DNA from: Bos javanicus
Lineage: Eukaryota; Chordata; Mammalia; Artiodactyla; Bovidae
NCBI RefSeq assembly: GCF_032452875.1
Contig: NC_083885.1
Span: 30,979,925 to 31,043,924, forward strand
DNA length: 64,000 nucleotides
Direction: 5' to 3'
Made by a program: the position numbers and the translations under genes. Shown here in pieces: positions 22,830 through 34,609 of this stretch. The notes below the pieces were generated by a model, which was given only the letters and a program-made list of their open reading frames with translations, searched no databases and was not told where the DNA came from. How positions within the stretch are numbered: position 1 is the first letter of the stretch; every line of letters starts with the position of its first letter.

Positions 22830-24050
22830 AAAAAGAATTAGCCTATTCAGACTGGCTTCTTTTACTTAGAAATATGCATTTAAGAGTCTTTTGTCTCTTT
22901 TCATGATCTGATAGCCCTTTTGTGTGTGTGTGTGTGCTGAAAAATATTCAGTTGTCTGACGGTATCAGTTTATTTATCCACTCAGTTACTGAAGGACATT
23001 TTGGTAGCCTCTAAGTTTTGGCTGTTATAATGAATGCTGCTATCAACATCTGTGTGCACATTTTTGTGTAGATATAAGTTTTCAGGTCTTTAAATACTAA
23101 AGAGAAAAATTGCTGAATTATATTGTAAGAGTATGTTTAGTTTTTTAAGTGCTGGTCAAACTGTCTTTCAAAGTAGTGGTACCATTTTGCATTCCTACCA
23201 GCAATGAAGAAGAGTTCAGTGTTCATTTTTTTCCTTCTTTGTTTCTGTCTGTGTGCTGTCTTCAAGTTCACCTATGTATTCTGTTCAATGGTTATTAATA
23301 CCACTCAAGATTATTTTGTTTCAGATATTACAGTTCTGTTATAATTTTTTTTTTACTTTCACATCACTCCTGAGACTCTCCATAGTTTCATTCATTATAT
23401 AATACCCTGTGTATTCTTTAACATATCATAAGTTATTTAAACTTTGTTCATTATTGGTAAAATTTCTTTTGGCTGACCTTTCCCCTGACTACAGGTCACA
23501 TTATCTTGTGAAGTGATTCTTAATTTGGATTGTCATGGTAATGGATTATTTATATATTGTATTCTGCTATCTTCTCTTAAGGTGTTGTATGCGGTTAAAT
23601 TAATTGGCAAGTAACCTTGGAGGCTTGGATTTTCTTGTTTAGAGTGGATGTACTTTAACTATTTTCTTAGTCTTACAATTAATCTCTTAGTTTTGGGAAG
23701 TGACTTTTATTCTAAGACATGGTCCTTCTGGGGTTTCCATAGAAAGGCTGAGATGCTGATCAAGTTCTTCTCACGTAGAAGCATGTGAAGATAAACTTTG
23801 TCTCTCCTGTGCTGGGCAGCACCTGAAACTTTTGCTCACATCTTTCAATCTTCCAGATACTGTTTTCCTCCCAAATTCTTTGGAGTTTTAACAGTGCATG
23901 CACAGCTCAGGGGTCGGCCAAGATTTGAGGAAAATTTATAGGCAGATTTTTATATTTCCCCTTTCTGTGCATTGCTTATTAATATAATTTCCTACCTCTT
24001 TTACAGCTGCTCTTGAAGTACCATTCACCTTTTTTTGACTCCTTTATATT
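22830..24050 (-). mobile_element. Ancient L1 remnants, antisense
   Basis: 22840-23220 is antisense to a decayed ORF2 C-terminal region, including the complement of the CTGCTGGTGGGAATG-type segment (ttgcattcctaccagcaatg). 23226-23960 resembles the antisense 5' UTR/ORF1 region of an old L1. The two do not normally adjoin, so this is either an internally deleted L1 or two fragments. A TG array lies at 22921-22936. Confidence 0.5.
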
Positions 24051-24069
24051 TATTTTTGTTTGTTTGCTT

Positions 24070-24371
24070 TTTAATTGATTAATTTATTTTTTATTTTAGT
24101 TTAGTATATTGTATAGGTTTTCCCATACGTTGACTTGAATCTGCCATGAGTGTACATGTGTTCCCCATCCTGCACCCCCTCCCACCTCCCTCCCCATCTC
24201 ATCCCTCTGGGCCATCCCAGTGCACCAGCACCTTGTATCATGCATCAAACCTGGACTGGCGATTCATTTCACATATGATATTTTACATGTTTCAATGCCA
24301 TTCTCCCATATCATCCCGCCCTTACCTTCTCCCACAGAGTCCAAACGACTGTTCAGTACATCTGTGTCCTG
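24070..24371 (-). mobile_element. Bovine-type L1 3' end, 5'-truncated, antisense
   Basis: The complement of the 3' UTR seen in the two long L1s (gtacatgtgttccccatcctg, tgatattttacatgtttcaatgccattctcccat, cccacagagtcc), with the 3' end at the left. It differs at many sites from the young copies, so it is an older relative. Confidence 0.85.
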
Positions 24372-24376
24372 GTTGC

Positions 24377-24730
24377 CAGGGACTGGAGAGGAGGGAGAAA
24401 TGAATACATAGAACACAGAGGATGTTTAGGGCTGTGAAAATACTCTGTATGATAGCATAATGATAGACACCTATCATAAACTGTCCAAATCACAGAATGT
24501 ATAACACCAAGAGTGAACTCTAATGTAAATTATAGATTTTGTGTGAATATAATGTGTCCATGTAGATTCATCAGTTATAATAACTGTACCACTTTGATAG
24601 GGGATGTTGATAATGAGGAAGTCTGTGCACATACAGGGGCAGGAGTTATTTGAGAAATCTCTGTGGCTTCCCTCAACTTTGTTGTGAATCTTAAACTGCT
24701 CTAAAAAGTCTTAATTCTTTGAAAAATCTT
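24377..24730 (+). mobile_element. Ancient L1M 3' UTR
   Basis: The landmarks ggttgccagggactggagagg, acaccaagagtgaactctaatg, ggggatgttgataatg and aaactgctctaaaaa, in this order, match the 3' UTR of an old mammalian L1 subfamily as I recall it. Confidence 0.7.
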
Positions 24731-24739
24731 GTTTTTATA

Positions 24740-25894
24740 GAAATTGACAAACTGATTTTTTAAAATTTACATAAAAATGACTAGAATAGCCCAAACACTT
24801 ACTTGAAAAATAGAACAATGTTGGAGGACTTATACTTACTATAAAGCTATAATATCAAGTAAGTGTGACATCAGGATAAGAATACATAAGGAAATATGCC
24901 TAAGGGACAAATACGTAAGAATACACAATGGAACAGAAAAAGTCCTGAAATCGGCTCACCCTTAAGTAATATTATTTTTACAAATGTACCAAAGCAATCT
25001 ATTGGGCAAACACAGGAGAGTCTTCTCTACAAATTATGCTGAAACAAGTGGATATCTGATGGAAAAAAAATTGAACCTTAATTCCTACCTCAAACTAATA
25101 CATAGAAATTAACTTGAGATAAATCACTGAGCCAACATAAAAGGAAAAACTGCAACACTTCTCAAAATATATTGCAATATAACTTCACAAACATAAGGCA
25201 GATATAATTTTTTACACAAGATTCAGAAACTATAGACCATAAAAATAAAACTGATAAATATATTCAGAAGTCAAACCTGCTCATCAGCCAACACCACTAG
25301 TAATATGAAGAGGCCAATTGGGTAAAAATATTCACAATGTATATGTCTGTGAAGGACTCTATCCAGAATATTTAAAGAACTTCTAATTTAATGGTAAGAT
25401 GGACAACCAATAAAAATAGAAAAAAAGACATTTCATGTAAAAAATATAAAAATGACCAAAGTGCATCAAAAGTGCTCAAAGTACTCATTCAGGAAAATGC
25501 AAATTAAAGCAACCCACCCACATGCTACAGTGGCTAAAAGAAAAAAGAGTTCCTCTAACAAGTGTTGGTGATGATATGGAATATCCAATACTCTCGTATG
25601 TTGCAGGTAGAATGTGAAATAGTAACAGCCGTTCTGCAAAACTTTTTACTAGTTACTTGTGAAGTTAAATATATACAACTCTATAAGCCAGAAATATCAC
25701 TTCTAGGTATTCACCCAAAAGAAATGAAAACTTATTTCTACAAAAGATTGTAGAAGAATGTTCAAAGCAACTCTATTTATAATAGCCCTGATCCAAATTG
25801 TCTATCAGCAAGTGAATGGTTAAACAAGTTGATATATTCATGCTGTGGAATATAACTTGGCAATAAAAAGAAACAAATCACAGTATGTTGACTT
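24740..25894 (+). mobile_element. Ancient L1 ORF2 C-terminal region
   Basis: A decayed ORF2 segment runs from attgacaaactgatttt through aatgttggaggacttatac to ttataatagccc and tggaatataacttggcaataaaaag. These correspond to the ALFIIAKT and MEYYSAIKKN segments of the young L1. The young L1 at 25909 landed in the A-run at its right end. Confidence 0.75.
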
Positions 25895-25908
25895 AAAAAA
25901 AAACCTGC

Positions 25909-27132
25909 TCTTATGATCCTTTGTATTTCTGTGTTGTCTGTTGTGATCTCTCCATTTTCGTTTCTAATTTTGTTGATTTGATTTTTCTCCCTTTGTTTCT
26001 TGATGAGTCTGGCTAATGGTTTGTCAATTTTATTTATCCTTTCAAAGAACCAGCTTTTGGTTTTGTTGATTTTTGCTATGGTCTCTTTTGTTTCTTTTGC
26101 ATTTATTTCTGCTCTAATTTTTAAGATTTCTTTCCTTCTACTAACCCTGGGGTTCTTCATTTCTTCCTTTTCTAGTTGCTTTAGGTGTAGAGTTAGGTTA
26201 TTTATTTGACTTTTTTCTTGTTTCTTGAGGTGTGCCTGTATTGCTATGAACTTTCCCCTTCGGACTGCTTTTACTGTGTCCCACAGGTTTTGGGTTGTTG
26301 TGTTTTCATTTTCATTCGTTTCTATGCAAATTTTGATTTCTTTTTTGATTTCTTCTGTGATTTGTTGGTTATTCAGCAGCGTGTTGTTCAGCCTCCATAT
26401 GTTGGAATTTTTAATAGTTTTTCTCCTGTAATTGAGATCTAATTTTACTGCATTGTGGTCAGAAAAAATGCTTGGAATGATTTCTATTTTTTTGAATTTA
26501 CCAAGGCTAGCTTTATGGCCCAGGATGTGATCTATCCTGGAGAAGGTTCCATGTGCGCTTGAGAAAAAGGTGAAATTCATTGTTTTGGGATGAAATGACC
26601 TATAGATATCAATTTGGTCTATTGTATCGTTTAAAGTTTGTGTTTCCTTGTTAATTTTCTGTTTAGTTGATCTATCTATAGGTGTAAGTGGGGTATTAAA
26701 GTCTCCCACTATTATTGTGTTATTGTTAATTTCTCCTTTCATACTTGTTAGCATTTGTCTTACGTACTGTGGTGCTCCCGTGTTGGGTGCATATATATTT
26801 ATAATTGTTATATCTTCTTCTTGGATTGATCCTTTGATCATTATGTAGTGACCTTCTTTGTCTCTTTTCACAGCCTTTGTTTTAAAGTCTATTTTATCTG
26901 ATATGAGTATTGCTACTCCTGCTTTCTTTTGGTCCCTATTTGCATGGAAAATCTTTTTCCAGCCCTTCACTTTCAGTCTGTATGTGTCCCCTGTTTTGAG
27001 GTGGGTCTCTTGTAGACAACATATGTAGGGGTCTTGTTTTTGTATCCATTCATCCAGTCTTTGTCTTTTGGTTGGGGCATTCAACCCATTTACATTTAAG
27101 GTAATTACTGATAAGTATGTTCCCGTTGCCAT
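25909..27132 (-). pseudogene. L1 ORF2 N-terminal half (endonuclease), inverted
   Basis: Minus-strand frame from the native ORF2 start (MATGTYLSVITLN) for about 408 codons. The endonuclease landmarks are present: LNVNG near residue 13, QETHL (Glu 42), GDFNTPL, the RIDHILG Asp and SDHNA. The segment after the endonuclease ends at EIQRIIR, where the inversion begins; codons beyond about 25909 are flanking DNA. Against the copy at 45-50 kb it lacks three residues (DTIDQIDIYR here, DTIYQLDLIDIYR there), an in-frame 9-base loss. No stop. Family role: nicks AT-rich target DNA to start target-primed reverse transcription. Without the RT half it is a fragment. Confidence 0.92.
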
Positions 27133-27165
27133 TTACTTTATTGTTTTGGGTTCGAGTTTATACAG

Positions 27166-29772
27166 GAAATACAAAGGATCATAAGAGACTACTATCAACA
27201 ATTATATGCCAATAAAATGGACAACGTGGAAGAAATGGACAAATTCTTAGAAAAGTACAACTTTCCAAAACTGGACCAGGAAGAAATAGAAAATCTTAAC
27301 AGACCCATCACAAGCATGGAAATTGAAACTGTAATCAAAAATCTTCCAGCAAACAAAAGCCCCGGTCCAGACGGCTTCACAGCTGAATTCTACCAAAAAT
27401 TTAGAGAAGAGCTAACACCTATCCTGCTCAAACTCTTCCAGAAAATTGCAGAGGAAGGTAAACTTCCAAACTCATTCTATGAGGCCACCATCACCCTAAT
27501 ACCAAAACCTGACAAAGATGCCACAAAAAAAGAAAACTACAGGCCAATATCACTGATGAACATAGATGCAAAAATCCTTAACAAAATTCTAGCAATCAGA
27601 ATCCAACAACACATTAAAAAGATCATACACCATGATCAAGTGGGCTTTATCCCAGGGATGCAAGGATTCTTCAATATCCGCAAATCAATCAATGTAATAC
27701 ACCACATTAACAAATTGAAAAATAAAAACCATATGATTATCTCAATAGATGCAGAGAAAGCCTTTGACAAAATTCAACATCCATTTATGATAAAAACTCT
27801 CCAGAAAGCAGGAATAGAAGGAACATACCTCAACATAATAAAAGCTATATATGACAAACCCACAGCAAACATTATCCTCAATGGTGAAAAGTTGAAAGCA
27901 TTTCCTCTAAAGTCAGGAACAAGACAAGGGTGCCCACTTTCACCATTACTATTCAACATAGTTTTGGAAGTTTTGGCCACAGCAATCAGAGCAGAAAAAG
28001 AAATAAAAGGAATCCAAATTGGAAAAGAAGAAGTAAAACTCTCACTATTTGCAGATGACATGATCCTCTACATAGAAAACCCTAAAGAGTCCACCAGAAA
28101 ATTACTAGAAATAATCAATGACTACAGTAAAGTTGCAGGATATAAAATCAACACACAGAAATCCCTTGCATTCCTATACACTAATAATGAGAAAACAGAA
28201 AGAGAAATTAAGGAAACAATTCCATTCACCATTGCAACGGAAAGAATAAAATACTTAGGAATATATCTATGTAAAGAAACTAAAGACCTATATATAGCAA
28301 ACTATAAAACACTGGTGAAAGAAATCAAAGAGGACACTAATAGATGGAGAAATATACCATGTTCATGGATTGGAAGAATCAATATAGTGAAAATGGGTAT
28401 ACTACCCAAAGCAATTTATAGGTTCAACGCAATCCCTATCAAGCTACCAACAGTATTCTTCACAGAGCTAGAACAAATAATTTCACAATTTGTATGGAAA
28501 TACAAAAAACCTCAAATAGCCAAAGCGATCTTGAGAAAGAAGAATGGAACTGGAGGAATCAACCTACCTGACTTCAGGCTTTACTACAAAGCCACAGTTA
28601 TCAAGACAGTATGGTACTGGCACAAAGACAGAAATATTGATCAATGGAATAAAATAGAAAGCCCAGAGATAAATCCACACACATATGGACACCTTATCTT
28701 CGACAAAGGAGGCAAGAATATACAATGGATTAAAGACAACCTCTTTAACAAGTGGTGCTGGGAAATCTGGTCAACCACTTGTAAAAGAATGAAACTGGAC
28801 CACTTTCTAACACCATACACAAAAATAAACTCAAAATGGATTAAAGATCTAAACGTAAGACCAGAAACTATAAAACTCCTAGAGGAGAACATAGGCAAAA
28901 CACTCTCTGACATACATCACAGCAGGATCCTCTATGACCCACCTCCCAGAATATTGGAAATAAAAGCAAAAATAAACAAATGGGACCTAATTAACCTTAA
29001 AAGCTTCTGCACATCAAAGGAAACTATTAGCAAGGTGAAAAGACAGCCTTCAGAATGGGAGAAAATAATAGCAAATGAAGCAACCGACAAACAACTAATC
29101 TCAAAAATATACAAGCAACTCCTACAGCTCAACTCCAGAAAAATAAACGACCCAATCAAAAAATGGGCCAAAGAACTAAATAGACATTTCTCCAAAAAAG
29201 ACATACAGATGGCTAACAAACACATGAAAAGATGCTCAACATCACTCATTATCAGAGAAATGCAAATCAAAACCACTATGAGGTACCATTTCACACCAGT
29301 CAGAATGGCTGCGATCCAAAAGTCTACAAATAATAAATGCTGGAGAGGGTGTGGAGAAAAGGGAACCCTCTTACACTGTTGGTGGGAATGCAAACTAGTA
29401 CAGCCACTATGGAGAACAGTGTGGAGATTCCTTAAAAAACTGGAAATAGAACTGCCTTATGATCCAGCAACCCCACTGCTGGGCATACACACTGAGGAAA
29501 CCAGAAGGGAAAGAGACACGTGTACCCCAATGTTCATCGCAGCACTGTTTATAATAGCCAAGACATGGAAGCAACCTAGATGTCCATCAGCAGATGAATG
29601 GATAAGAAAGCAGTGGTACATATACACAATGGAGTATTACTCAGCCATTAAAAAGAATACTTTTGAATCAGTTCTAATGAGGTGGATGAAACTGGAGCCT
29701 ATTATACAGAGTGAAGTAAGCCAGAAGGAAAAACATAAATACAGTATACTAACGCATATATATGGAATTTAG
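27166..29772 (+). pseudogene. L1 ORF2 C-terminal part (reverse transcriptase), open
   Basis: A continuous frame from EIQRIIRDYYQQLYANKMDN to the native stop after THIYGI, about 868 codons. RT motifs are intact: DAEKAFDKIQ (motif A), SGTRQGCPLSPLLF (motif B) and FADD at 28048-28059 (motif C). The C-terminal Cys-rich segment (CWRGCGEKGTLLHCWWEC) lies near 29338-29412. One extra codon (Phe) occurs in GMQGFFNIRKS, and in-frame indels are the only length changes seen. A Met at 27217 starts an 851-codon frame but is not the native start. Family role: reverse transcription of L1 RNA. The endonuclease half lies inverted upstream. Confidence 0.92.
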
Positions 29773-30428
29773 AAAGATGGTAACAATAACCCGGTGTACG
29801 AGACAGCAAAAGAGACACTGATGTATAGAACAGTCTTATGGACTCTGTGGGAGAAGGAGAGGGTGGGAAGATTTGGGAGAATGGCAATGAAACATGTAAA
29901 ATATCATGTAGGAAACGAGTTGCCAGTCCAGGTTCGATGCATGATGCTGGATGCTTGGGGCTGGAGCACTGGGACGGCCCAGAGGGATGGTATGGGGAGG
30001 GAGGAGGGAGGAGGGTTCGGGATGGGGAACACATGTATACCTGTGGCGGATTCATTTTGATATTTGGCAAAACTAATACAATTATGTAAAGTTTAAAAAT
30101 AAAATAAAATTGGAAGAATAAAATGAAATAAATAAATAAATAAAGTATTTGACAAAGCCAAAAAAAAAAAAAAAAAAAACCTGCACAACATGAGCATTAC
30201 AAGTTAAGTTTATTTGGGGCAAAATGAGGACTATAGCCCTGGAGACAGCAGCTCAGATAGCTCTGAGAAACTGCTCCAATGAGACAGTGGGGAAGATGGG
30301 TATAAACTAGATTTTGGTGAAGGGGGGATATATGCAATCAAGCACATATGTTTTTGCAGAAGGTTTCTACTAGTCATGAGGAGGAGTTATCATCCTGAAG
30401 AATTTTATTGCTTTTCTAGATATGAGGG

Positions 30429-30652
30429 GACTTCCCAGGTGGCTTAGTGAGTAAAGAATCCACCTGCAATGCAGGAGACACAGAGGAGACATGGGTTCAA
30501 TGCCTGGATCAGGAAGATCCCCTGGAGGAGAGCATAGCAACCCACTCCAGGATTCTTGCCTGGAGAATCCCATGGGCAGACAAGCTTGGCGGGGTACAAA
30601 TCCATGGGGTTACAAAGAGCTGGACATGACTGAGCAACTAACAAAATGCTAG
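30429..30652 (+). mobile_element. Bov-tA SINE
   Basis: Complete head (ggacttcccaggtggc), B-box-like GGTTCAATGCC, body (ggattcttgcctggagaat) and short tail (gagcaactaacaaaa). No clean duplication found. Confidence 0.9.
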
Positions 30653-30827
30653 CACCCTTCAGGGTGGAGACCATGTAACGCACATTTGCCATGATTTTGA
30701 AACAGAGCTGAACACATCAGGAATACAGGCTCTGACTCTGTGGGCTATGCACATTCTGCTCTCAACTTTGACCTTATTAGCACCTGGTCCAAATAGCTGA
30801 ATTAGTCCAAATAGTCCAAATAGCTGA

Positions 30828-30945
30828 CCCCCTGGAAGAGATCATGGCAACCCACTCCAGTGTTCTTGCCTGGAGAATCCCATGGGCAGAAGAGCTTGGC
30901 AGGCTACAGTCCATGGGGTTGCAAAGCGACTAAGCATGCACAGAT
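30828..30945 (+). mobile_element. Bov-tA SINE, 5'-truncated
   Basis: Only the body is present, from about ccctggaagagatcatgg to cgactaagcatgcac. The tRNA-like head is missing. Confidence 0.85.
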
Positions 30946-31164
30946 AGGAGAGATACAAGAACTGGGCTCATAAAATTAACTCCTGAAAATATCTAACTAT
31001 CTGAAGACTTGTTCTGCCTGATTTATTCCCCAAGCACAGAGTGCCTCATTTCTGCTCTTGACTCTAAACTCCTTTCAGGGATCTTAAAAATCAGCAGTTG
31101 CAGCAGCACATGATTTAATCCTTGTAGAGGTAGATAGCAAGTACCAATGGCAAGTGCCAATTTG

Positions 31165-31502
31165 TAGTTAACAGTAACATAGATGAATCTCAAAATCATG
31201 TAGAAAAAAAAAGTCAAACACAAAGTACAATTCCATGTATCTAAAATTCTAAAAGAGGTAAAGCAAAAATCTGGTGATAGAATTCATAATAATAATAATA
31301 ATAATGGTTGCATGGGCTGGCTGGAAAGGAATATATAGAGTGATGGCAAAAGGTGATGGAGGACTCACTAGGATGATGGAAAGGTATTAAGTCATAATAG
31401 GTTGGTTGCTTTACGGATATACATTTGTCAAACTCTTTAAACTCTATAATTAGTACCTGTACATTTTATTGTACATAAAGTTATACCTCACAAAAATAGT
31501 AA
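31165..31502 (+). mobile_element. Ancient L1 3' end
   Basis: The landmarks taacatagatgaatctcaaaa, acatttgtcaaactc and gttatacctcacaaaaa in this order match the end of an old mammalian L1. An imperfect ATA/AAT array occupies 31286-31304. Confidence 0.65.
31286..31304. repeat. (AAT)n microsatellite
   Basis: Six uninterrupted AAT units inside the old L1 3' end. Confidence 0.9.
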
Positions 31503-32077
31503 AAAACTAACATCTCTTTAAATAACTACAAATTGGACCATTCTAGCCATGTTTATTAAATCTGGTAACTATATCTAAATCTATCAAATTTACAAATAAT
31601 ATCTAGAATTTACTGAGGTTATACAAGGCTCTCCCTACAGTTTCAACACAGAAAACTAATAAACGCTAGAATATAGACTGCAACCAAATAGAAGCAGCAA
31701 AACTCAAATACAAGATCATCATGAGAAAGTACTTCCAAGGAATTCCTTCAGTAGAAGTAAATGGTGCAGGTATACTCAGAGGGAAGAAAAAAAAAGACTG
31801 AGACGAGGGTATCTATTAAACAATGGTATTTCTAATCAGCCTATCAATACTGTTATCACCTGTTTATAGTATTTCATGCTGTATTTAATACAGTAAGAAT
31901 TAAAGTCAAATGGTGTAATTATATCATTTTTAAAAAAATAATTAGCAATTTTCACAAGTTAGCTACCTCAAAATTTTCATCGTTAGAAAGAATCTAGCTT
32001 GAAATCAGGGTTTCTCTCCTGCTGGCTTATTCTAGAAACTGTGTTCAGAACATGTGATACCAGTTGCCAAAACCCAG
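31503..32077. other. AT-rich unique DNA, no gene recognised
   Basis: A-rich stretches (for example 31620-31760) could be further LINE remains but no landmark is clear. No coding signal. Confidence 0.5.
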
Positions 32078-32306
32078 GGGGCTTTCCAGGTGTGCAGTCA
32101 AAAAGAATCTGCCCGCCAATGCATGAGATTCAGGAGACACAGGAGACGCGGGTTCGATCCCTGGGTATAGAAGATGCCCTGGAGAAGGAAATGGCAACCT
32201 ACTCCAGTGTTTTTGCCTGAAAAATCCCACAGACACAGGAGCCTGATGGGCTACAGTCCATGGGGTCACAAAGAGTCAGACACAACTGAGTGACTAAGCC
32301 CACACA
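32078..32306 (+). mobile_element. Bov-tA SINE
   Basis: Head with a small local duplication (caggagacacaggagacg), B-box-like GGTTCGATCCC, then body and tail. Otherwise typical in length. Confidence 0.9.
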
Positions 32307-32519
32307 ACGGTTTATCATTCTATTTTGTTCATAATATTATTGGTACTTAGAAAAACTTCATTGTACTCCTATCTAAAGGGACAGTGTTCAGTTCTGTATT
32401 CTACTATTAATAGTAATATTAATACTCTGAGCTTCTATGATTATTATATGTATAGAGTAACAGTAATGTTATTAGTATCACTTGGACCTACTAAAAGCTA
32501 GACATTTTGACAGGCGCTG

Positions 32520-32680
32520 GGTTGGGGTAATACAGGAGTGAGGAAGTGGGAGGTACAAGCTGTTGTTTATAAGATAGGCTACAAGGATATATTGTACAAC
32601 ACAGGGAATAGAGCCAATACTTTGTAATGACTATATAGAGAGTGCAATCTTTAAAATTGTAATTTTTTTAAAAGTTTTTA
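32520..32680 (+). mobile_element. L1 3' UTR fragment
   Basis: Landmarks gttgtttataagatag, ggatatattgtacaacacagg and gaatagagccaatactttgta are those of the old artiodactyl L1 3' UTR. The left limit is approximate. Confidence 0.7.
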
Positions 32681-32727
32681 TCCTTTGAGGGTTAAAGTTT
32701 TAATTGAGAAGACAGATAATAAAATTG

Positions 32728-32755
32728 TGTGTGTGTGTGTTTGTGTGTGTGTGTA
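32728..32755. repeat. (TG)n microsatellite
   Basis: A TG array with one TT interruption. Confidence 0.9.
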
Positions 32756-33005
32756 GCAATCAAAGAGGAATTGAAGATAGAGAGTGACGAGGACATTTTA
32801 AATAGGGTGATCAGAAAAGGCTCTATGAGCATATTTGAATGATACTTGAAGAAATTCACTGTAGCTGGGCAAACTCTTGCTCTCCTCAAGACACAGTCAA
32901 GCATCACCCTTTAGAAATCTCTCTGACGTGGGCTTGTAGGACAGAATCTATGGCACCTCATTTGCTCTCTCTGCCACTTCCTTGCTTTGCCCCATCTGGT
33001 GCCTG

Positions 33006-33221
33006 TTCATGCTCAGTCACTCAGTCATGTCTGATTCTTTGTGACCTCGTGGACTATAGCCCGCCAGGCTCCTCTGTCCGTGGGATTCTCCAGGCAATAA
33101 TACTGGAGTGGGTTGCCACACCCTTCTCCAGGGGATCTTCCCAACCCAGGGATCCAACCCACATCTTCTGCATCTCCTGCACTGGCAGGTAGATTCTTTA
33201 CCACTGAGCCACCTGGGAAGT
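33006..33221 (-). mobile_element. Bov-tA SINE, antisense, with TSD
   Basis: The complement of body and head (gagccacctgggaag at the right). Flanked by tggtgcctg at 32997-33005 and 33222-33230. Confidence 0.9.
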
Positions 33222-33290
33222 TGGTGCCTGCTGGGAAGATGGTATCCTTTAGTTTCATTGTCTTGATGGGGATCTATATAATGAGGTAAG

Positions 33291-33565
33291 CTGCTGCTGC
33301 TGCTAAGTCGCTTCAGTTGTGTCCGACTCTGTGCGACCCCTTAGACAGGGGCCCACCAGGCTCCCCCATCCCTGGGATTCTCCAGGCAAGATCACTGGAG
33401 TGGGTTGCCATTTCCTTCTCCAATGCATGAAAGTGAAAAGTGAAAGTGAAGTCGCTCAGTCGTGTCTGACCCTCAGCAACCCCATGGACTGCAGCCTACC
33501 AGGCTCCTCCGTCCATGGGATTTTCCAGGCAAGAGTACTGGAGTGGGGTGCCATTGCCTTCTCCG
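33291..33565 (-). mobile_element. Bov-A2 SINE (dimer), antisense, with TSD
   Basis: Two Bov-A monomers in tandem with no tRNA head. The left edge is the (CTG)n complement of the GCA-rich tail, then aagtcgcttcag. The monomers are joined by a segment with gaaagtgaaaagtgaaagtg. Target-site duplication aatgaggtaag (33280-33290) and aatgaggaaag (33566-33576), one mismatch. Confidence 0.93.
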
Positions 33566-33576
33566 AATGAGGAAAG

Positions 33577-34609
33577 GGGAAACTGCAACTGCCTTTTGCT
33601 TTTGTGCTCGGTTGACAAGGCAAGACATTCTGAGTTTGCCGGTGCCCACGGTTGAGTTTGGAAATTCTGCCCTGTTGCTCTTTATTTATTTATTTTTGGT
33701 GTTTTTCTTTTTTTTTTTTTTTTACTTTACAATATTGTATTGGTTTTGCCTGTTGCACTTTAAAAGCTATTATAAGGAGTCACATCCCAAGGTACAGCCA
33801 TGTTCTTCCTCTTCATGTTTTGCACAAACTTGATTTTATTTCCTTTCTTTCCATATCCTGAAAACAAACTTGGTTCTTTTCCTTCAGTGTACTGTTTTCA
33901 TTTCACACAGTAGTTTTTCCCTCCTTGCCTAAACCAGGAAGGAGAACAGATGAGGAGTCAGATTCCATGTCTTAGCGTGGTCTGCTTTCTATTAGAACCA
34001 TCTCACCAAGTCTGTAAAAACAAGAGTCCAGGTCCACAGCCTTACTATTCATGGGAAACTGATAGCAGTTTCTCACCACCCCAGTTATTTTTGCAAAGTC
34101 CTAAGTGTCTGGCTTCACCTCTTTTCACTGTGACTATTTAATTCCTCCCCAAGTGGCAAAGCCTTCGGCACACTCAGAGGCCTGAGACTTGGTCCTTGGG
34201 AAGCATCACATGTTTGCACAGTTGTCCGTCCCACCAAAAGGCTTAACAATTCATTATCAGCATGGCCTCTGGGAGCTCTGCCCTCTCTCTCTGCCTCCCC
34301 ACAGATCCTGTTCTAACCCACTGAACAAAACTGCTTCAGGCTGACTCCCTCAGGAGCGAGAGCTTTTCTTTATAAATGGAGTTTTCTTGGGTTGTCGTTT
34401 TGTTTACTTCTAAAGCAACAGGCTGGAGGTGTTTGAAAACCATCCTTGATGGTAATTTTTTTGCAGTATTGTTAGCAATTCTTTTACAGCAGGATATGGT
34501 CTCACACAATTAAAGTAAGAATAGTGCTCTTTTTACAAGGATACTTTTCCAGAAATTAGGCAATAGTAGCCTAAATTTATAAACCTAACTTTATACATCA
34601 TTCCATACT
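33577..34609. other. Mostly unique DNA, short L1 tail inside
   Basis: At about 33700-33752 a T-run followed by actttacaatattgtattgg is the complement of the last bases of a bovine-type L1, a very short 5'-truncated insertion. The remainder includes a somewhat GC-richer stretch (34140-34400) without recognisable coding signal. Confidence 0.55.

Larger units (their letters stand above)
25909..30170 (+). mobile_element. Young bovine-type L1, 5'-inverted (twin-primed)
   Basis: The 3' segment (about 27166-30170) is in plus orientation and the 5' segment (25909 to about 27164) is inverted. The two share 21 bp, present in inverted form at 25909-25929 and in sense form at 27166-27186. Direct repeats aaaaaaaaacctgc (25895-25908 and 30171-30184) bracket the insert. 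The left site fits the L1 endonuclease preference, a bottom strand TTTT/AA nick. ORF1 and the 5' UTR are absent. The 3' UTR is followed by about 49 bp of extra sequence and then a poly(A) run (see findings). Confidence 0.93.
30186..31160. repeat. Interspersed repeat of uncertain family, split by SINEs
   Basis: Three blocks read as one older unit broken by Bov-tA insertions: 30186-30428 (gtttatttggggcaaaatgag, gagacagcagctcag), 30653-30822 and 30946-31160 (aactgggctcataaaatta, atctaactatctgaagac, cacagagtgcctc). I recall a similar LTR-like repeat in ruminants but cannot name it. 30788-30822 holds a small local repeat of gtccaaatag. Confidence 0.4.

Noticed and set aside
32839..33192. 117-codon frame as a small gene
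   Set aside because: Most of it is antisense Bov-tA. The first third has no motif.
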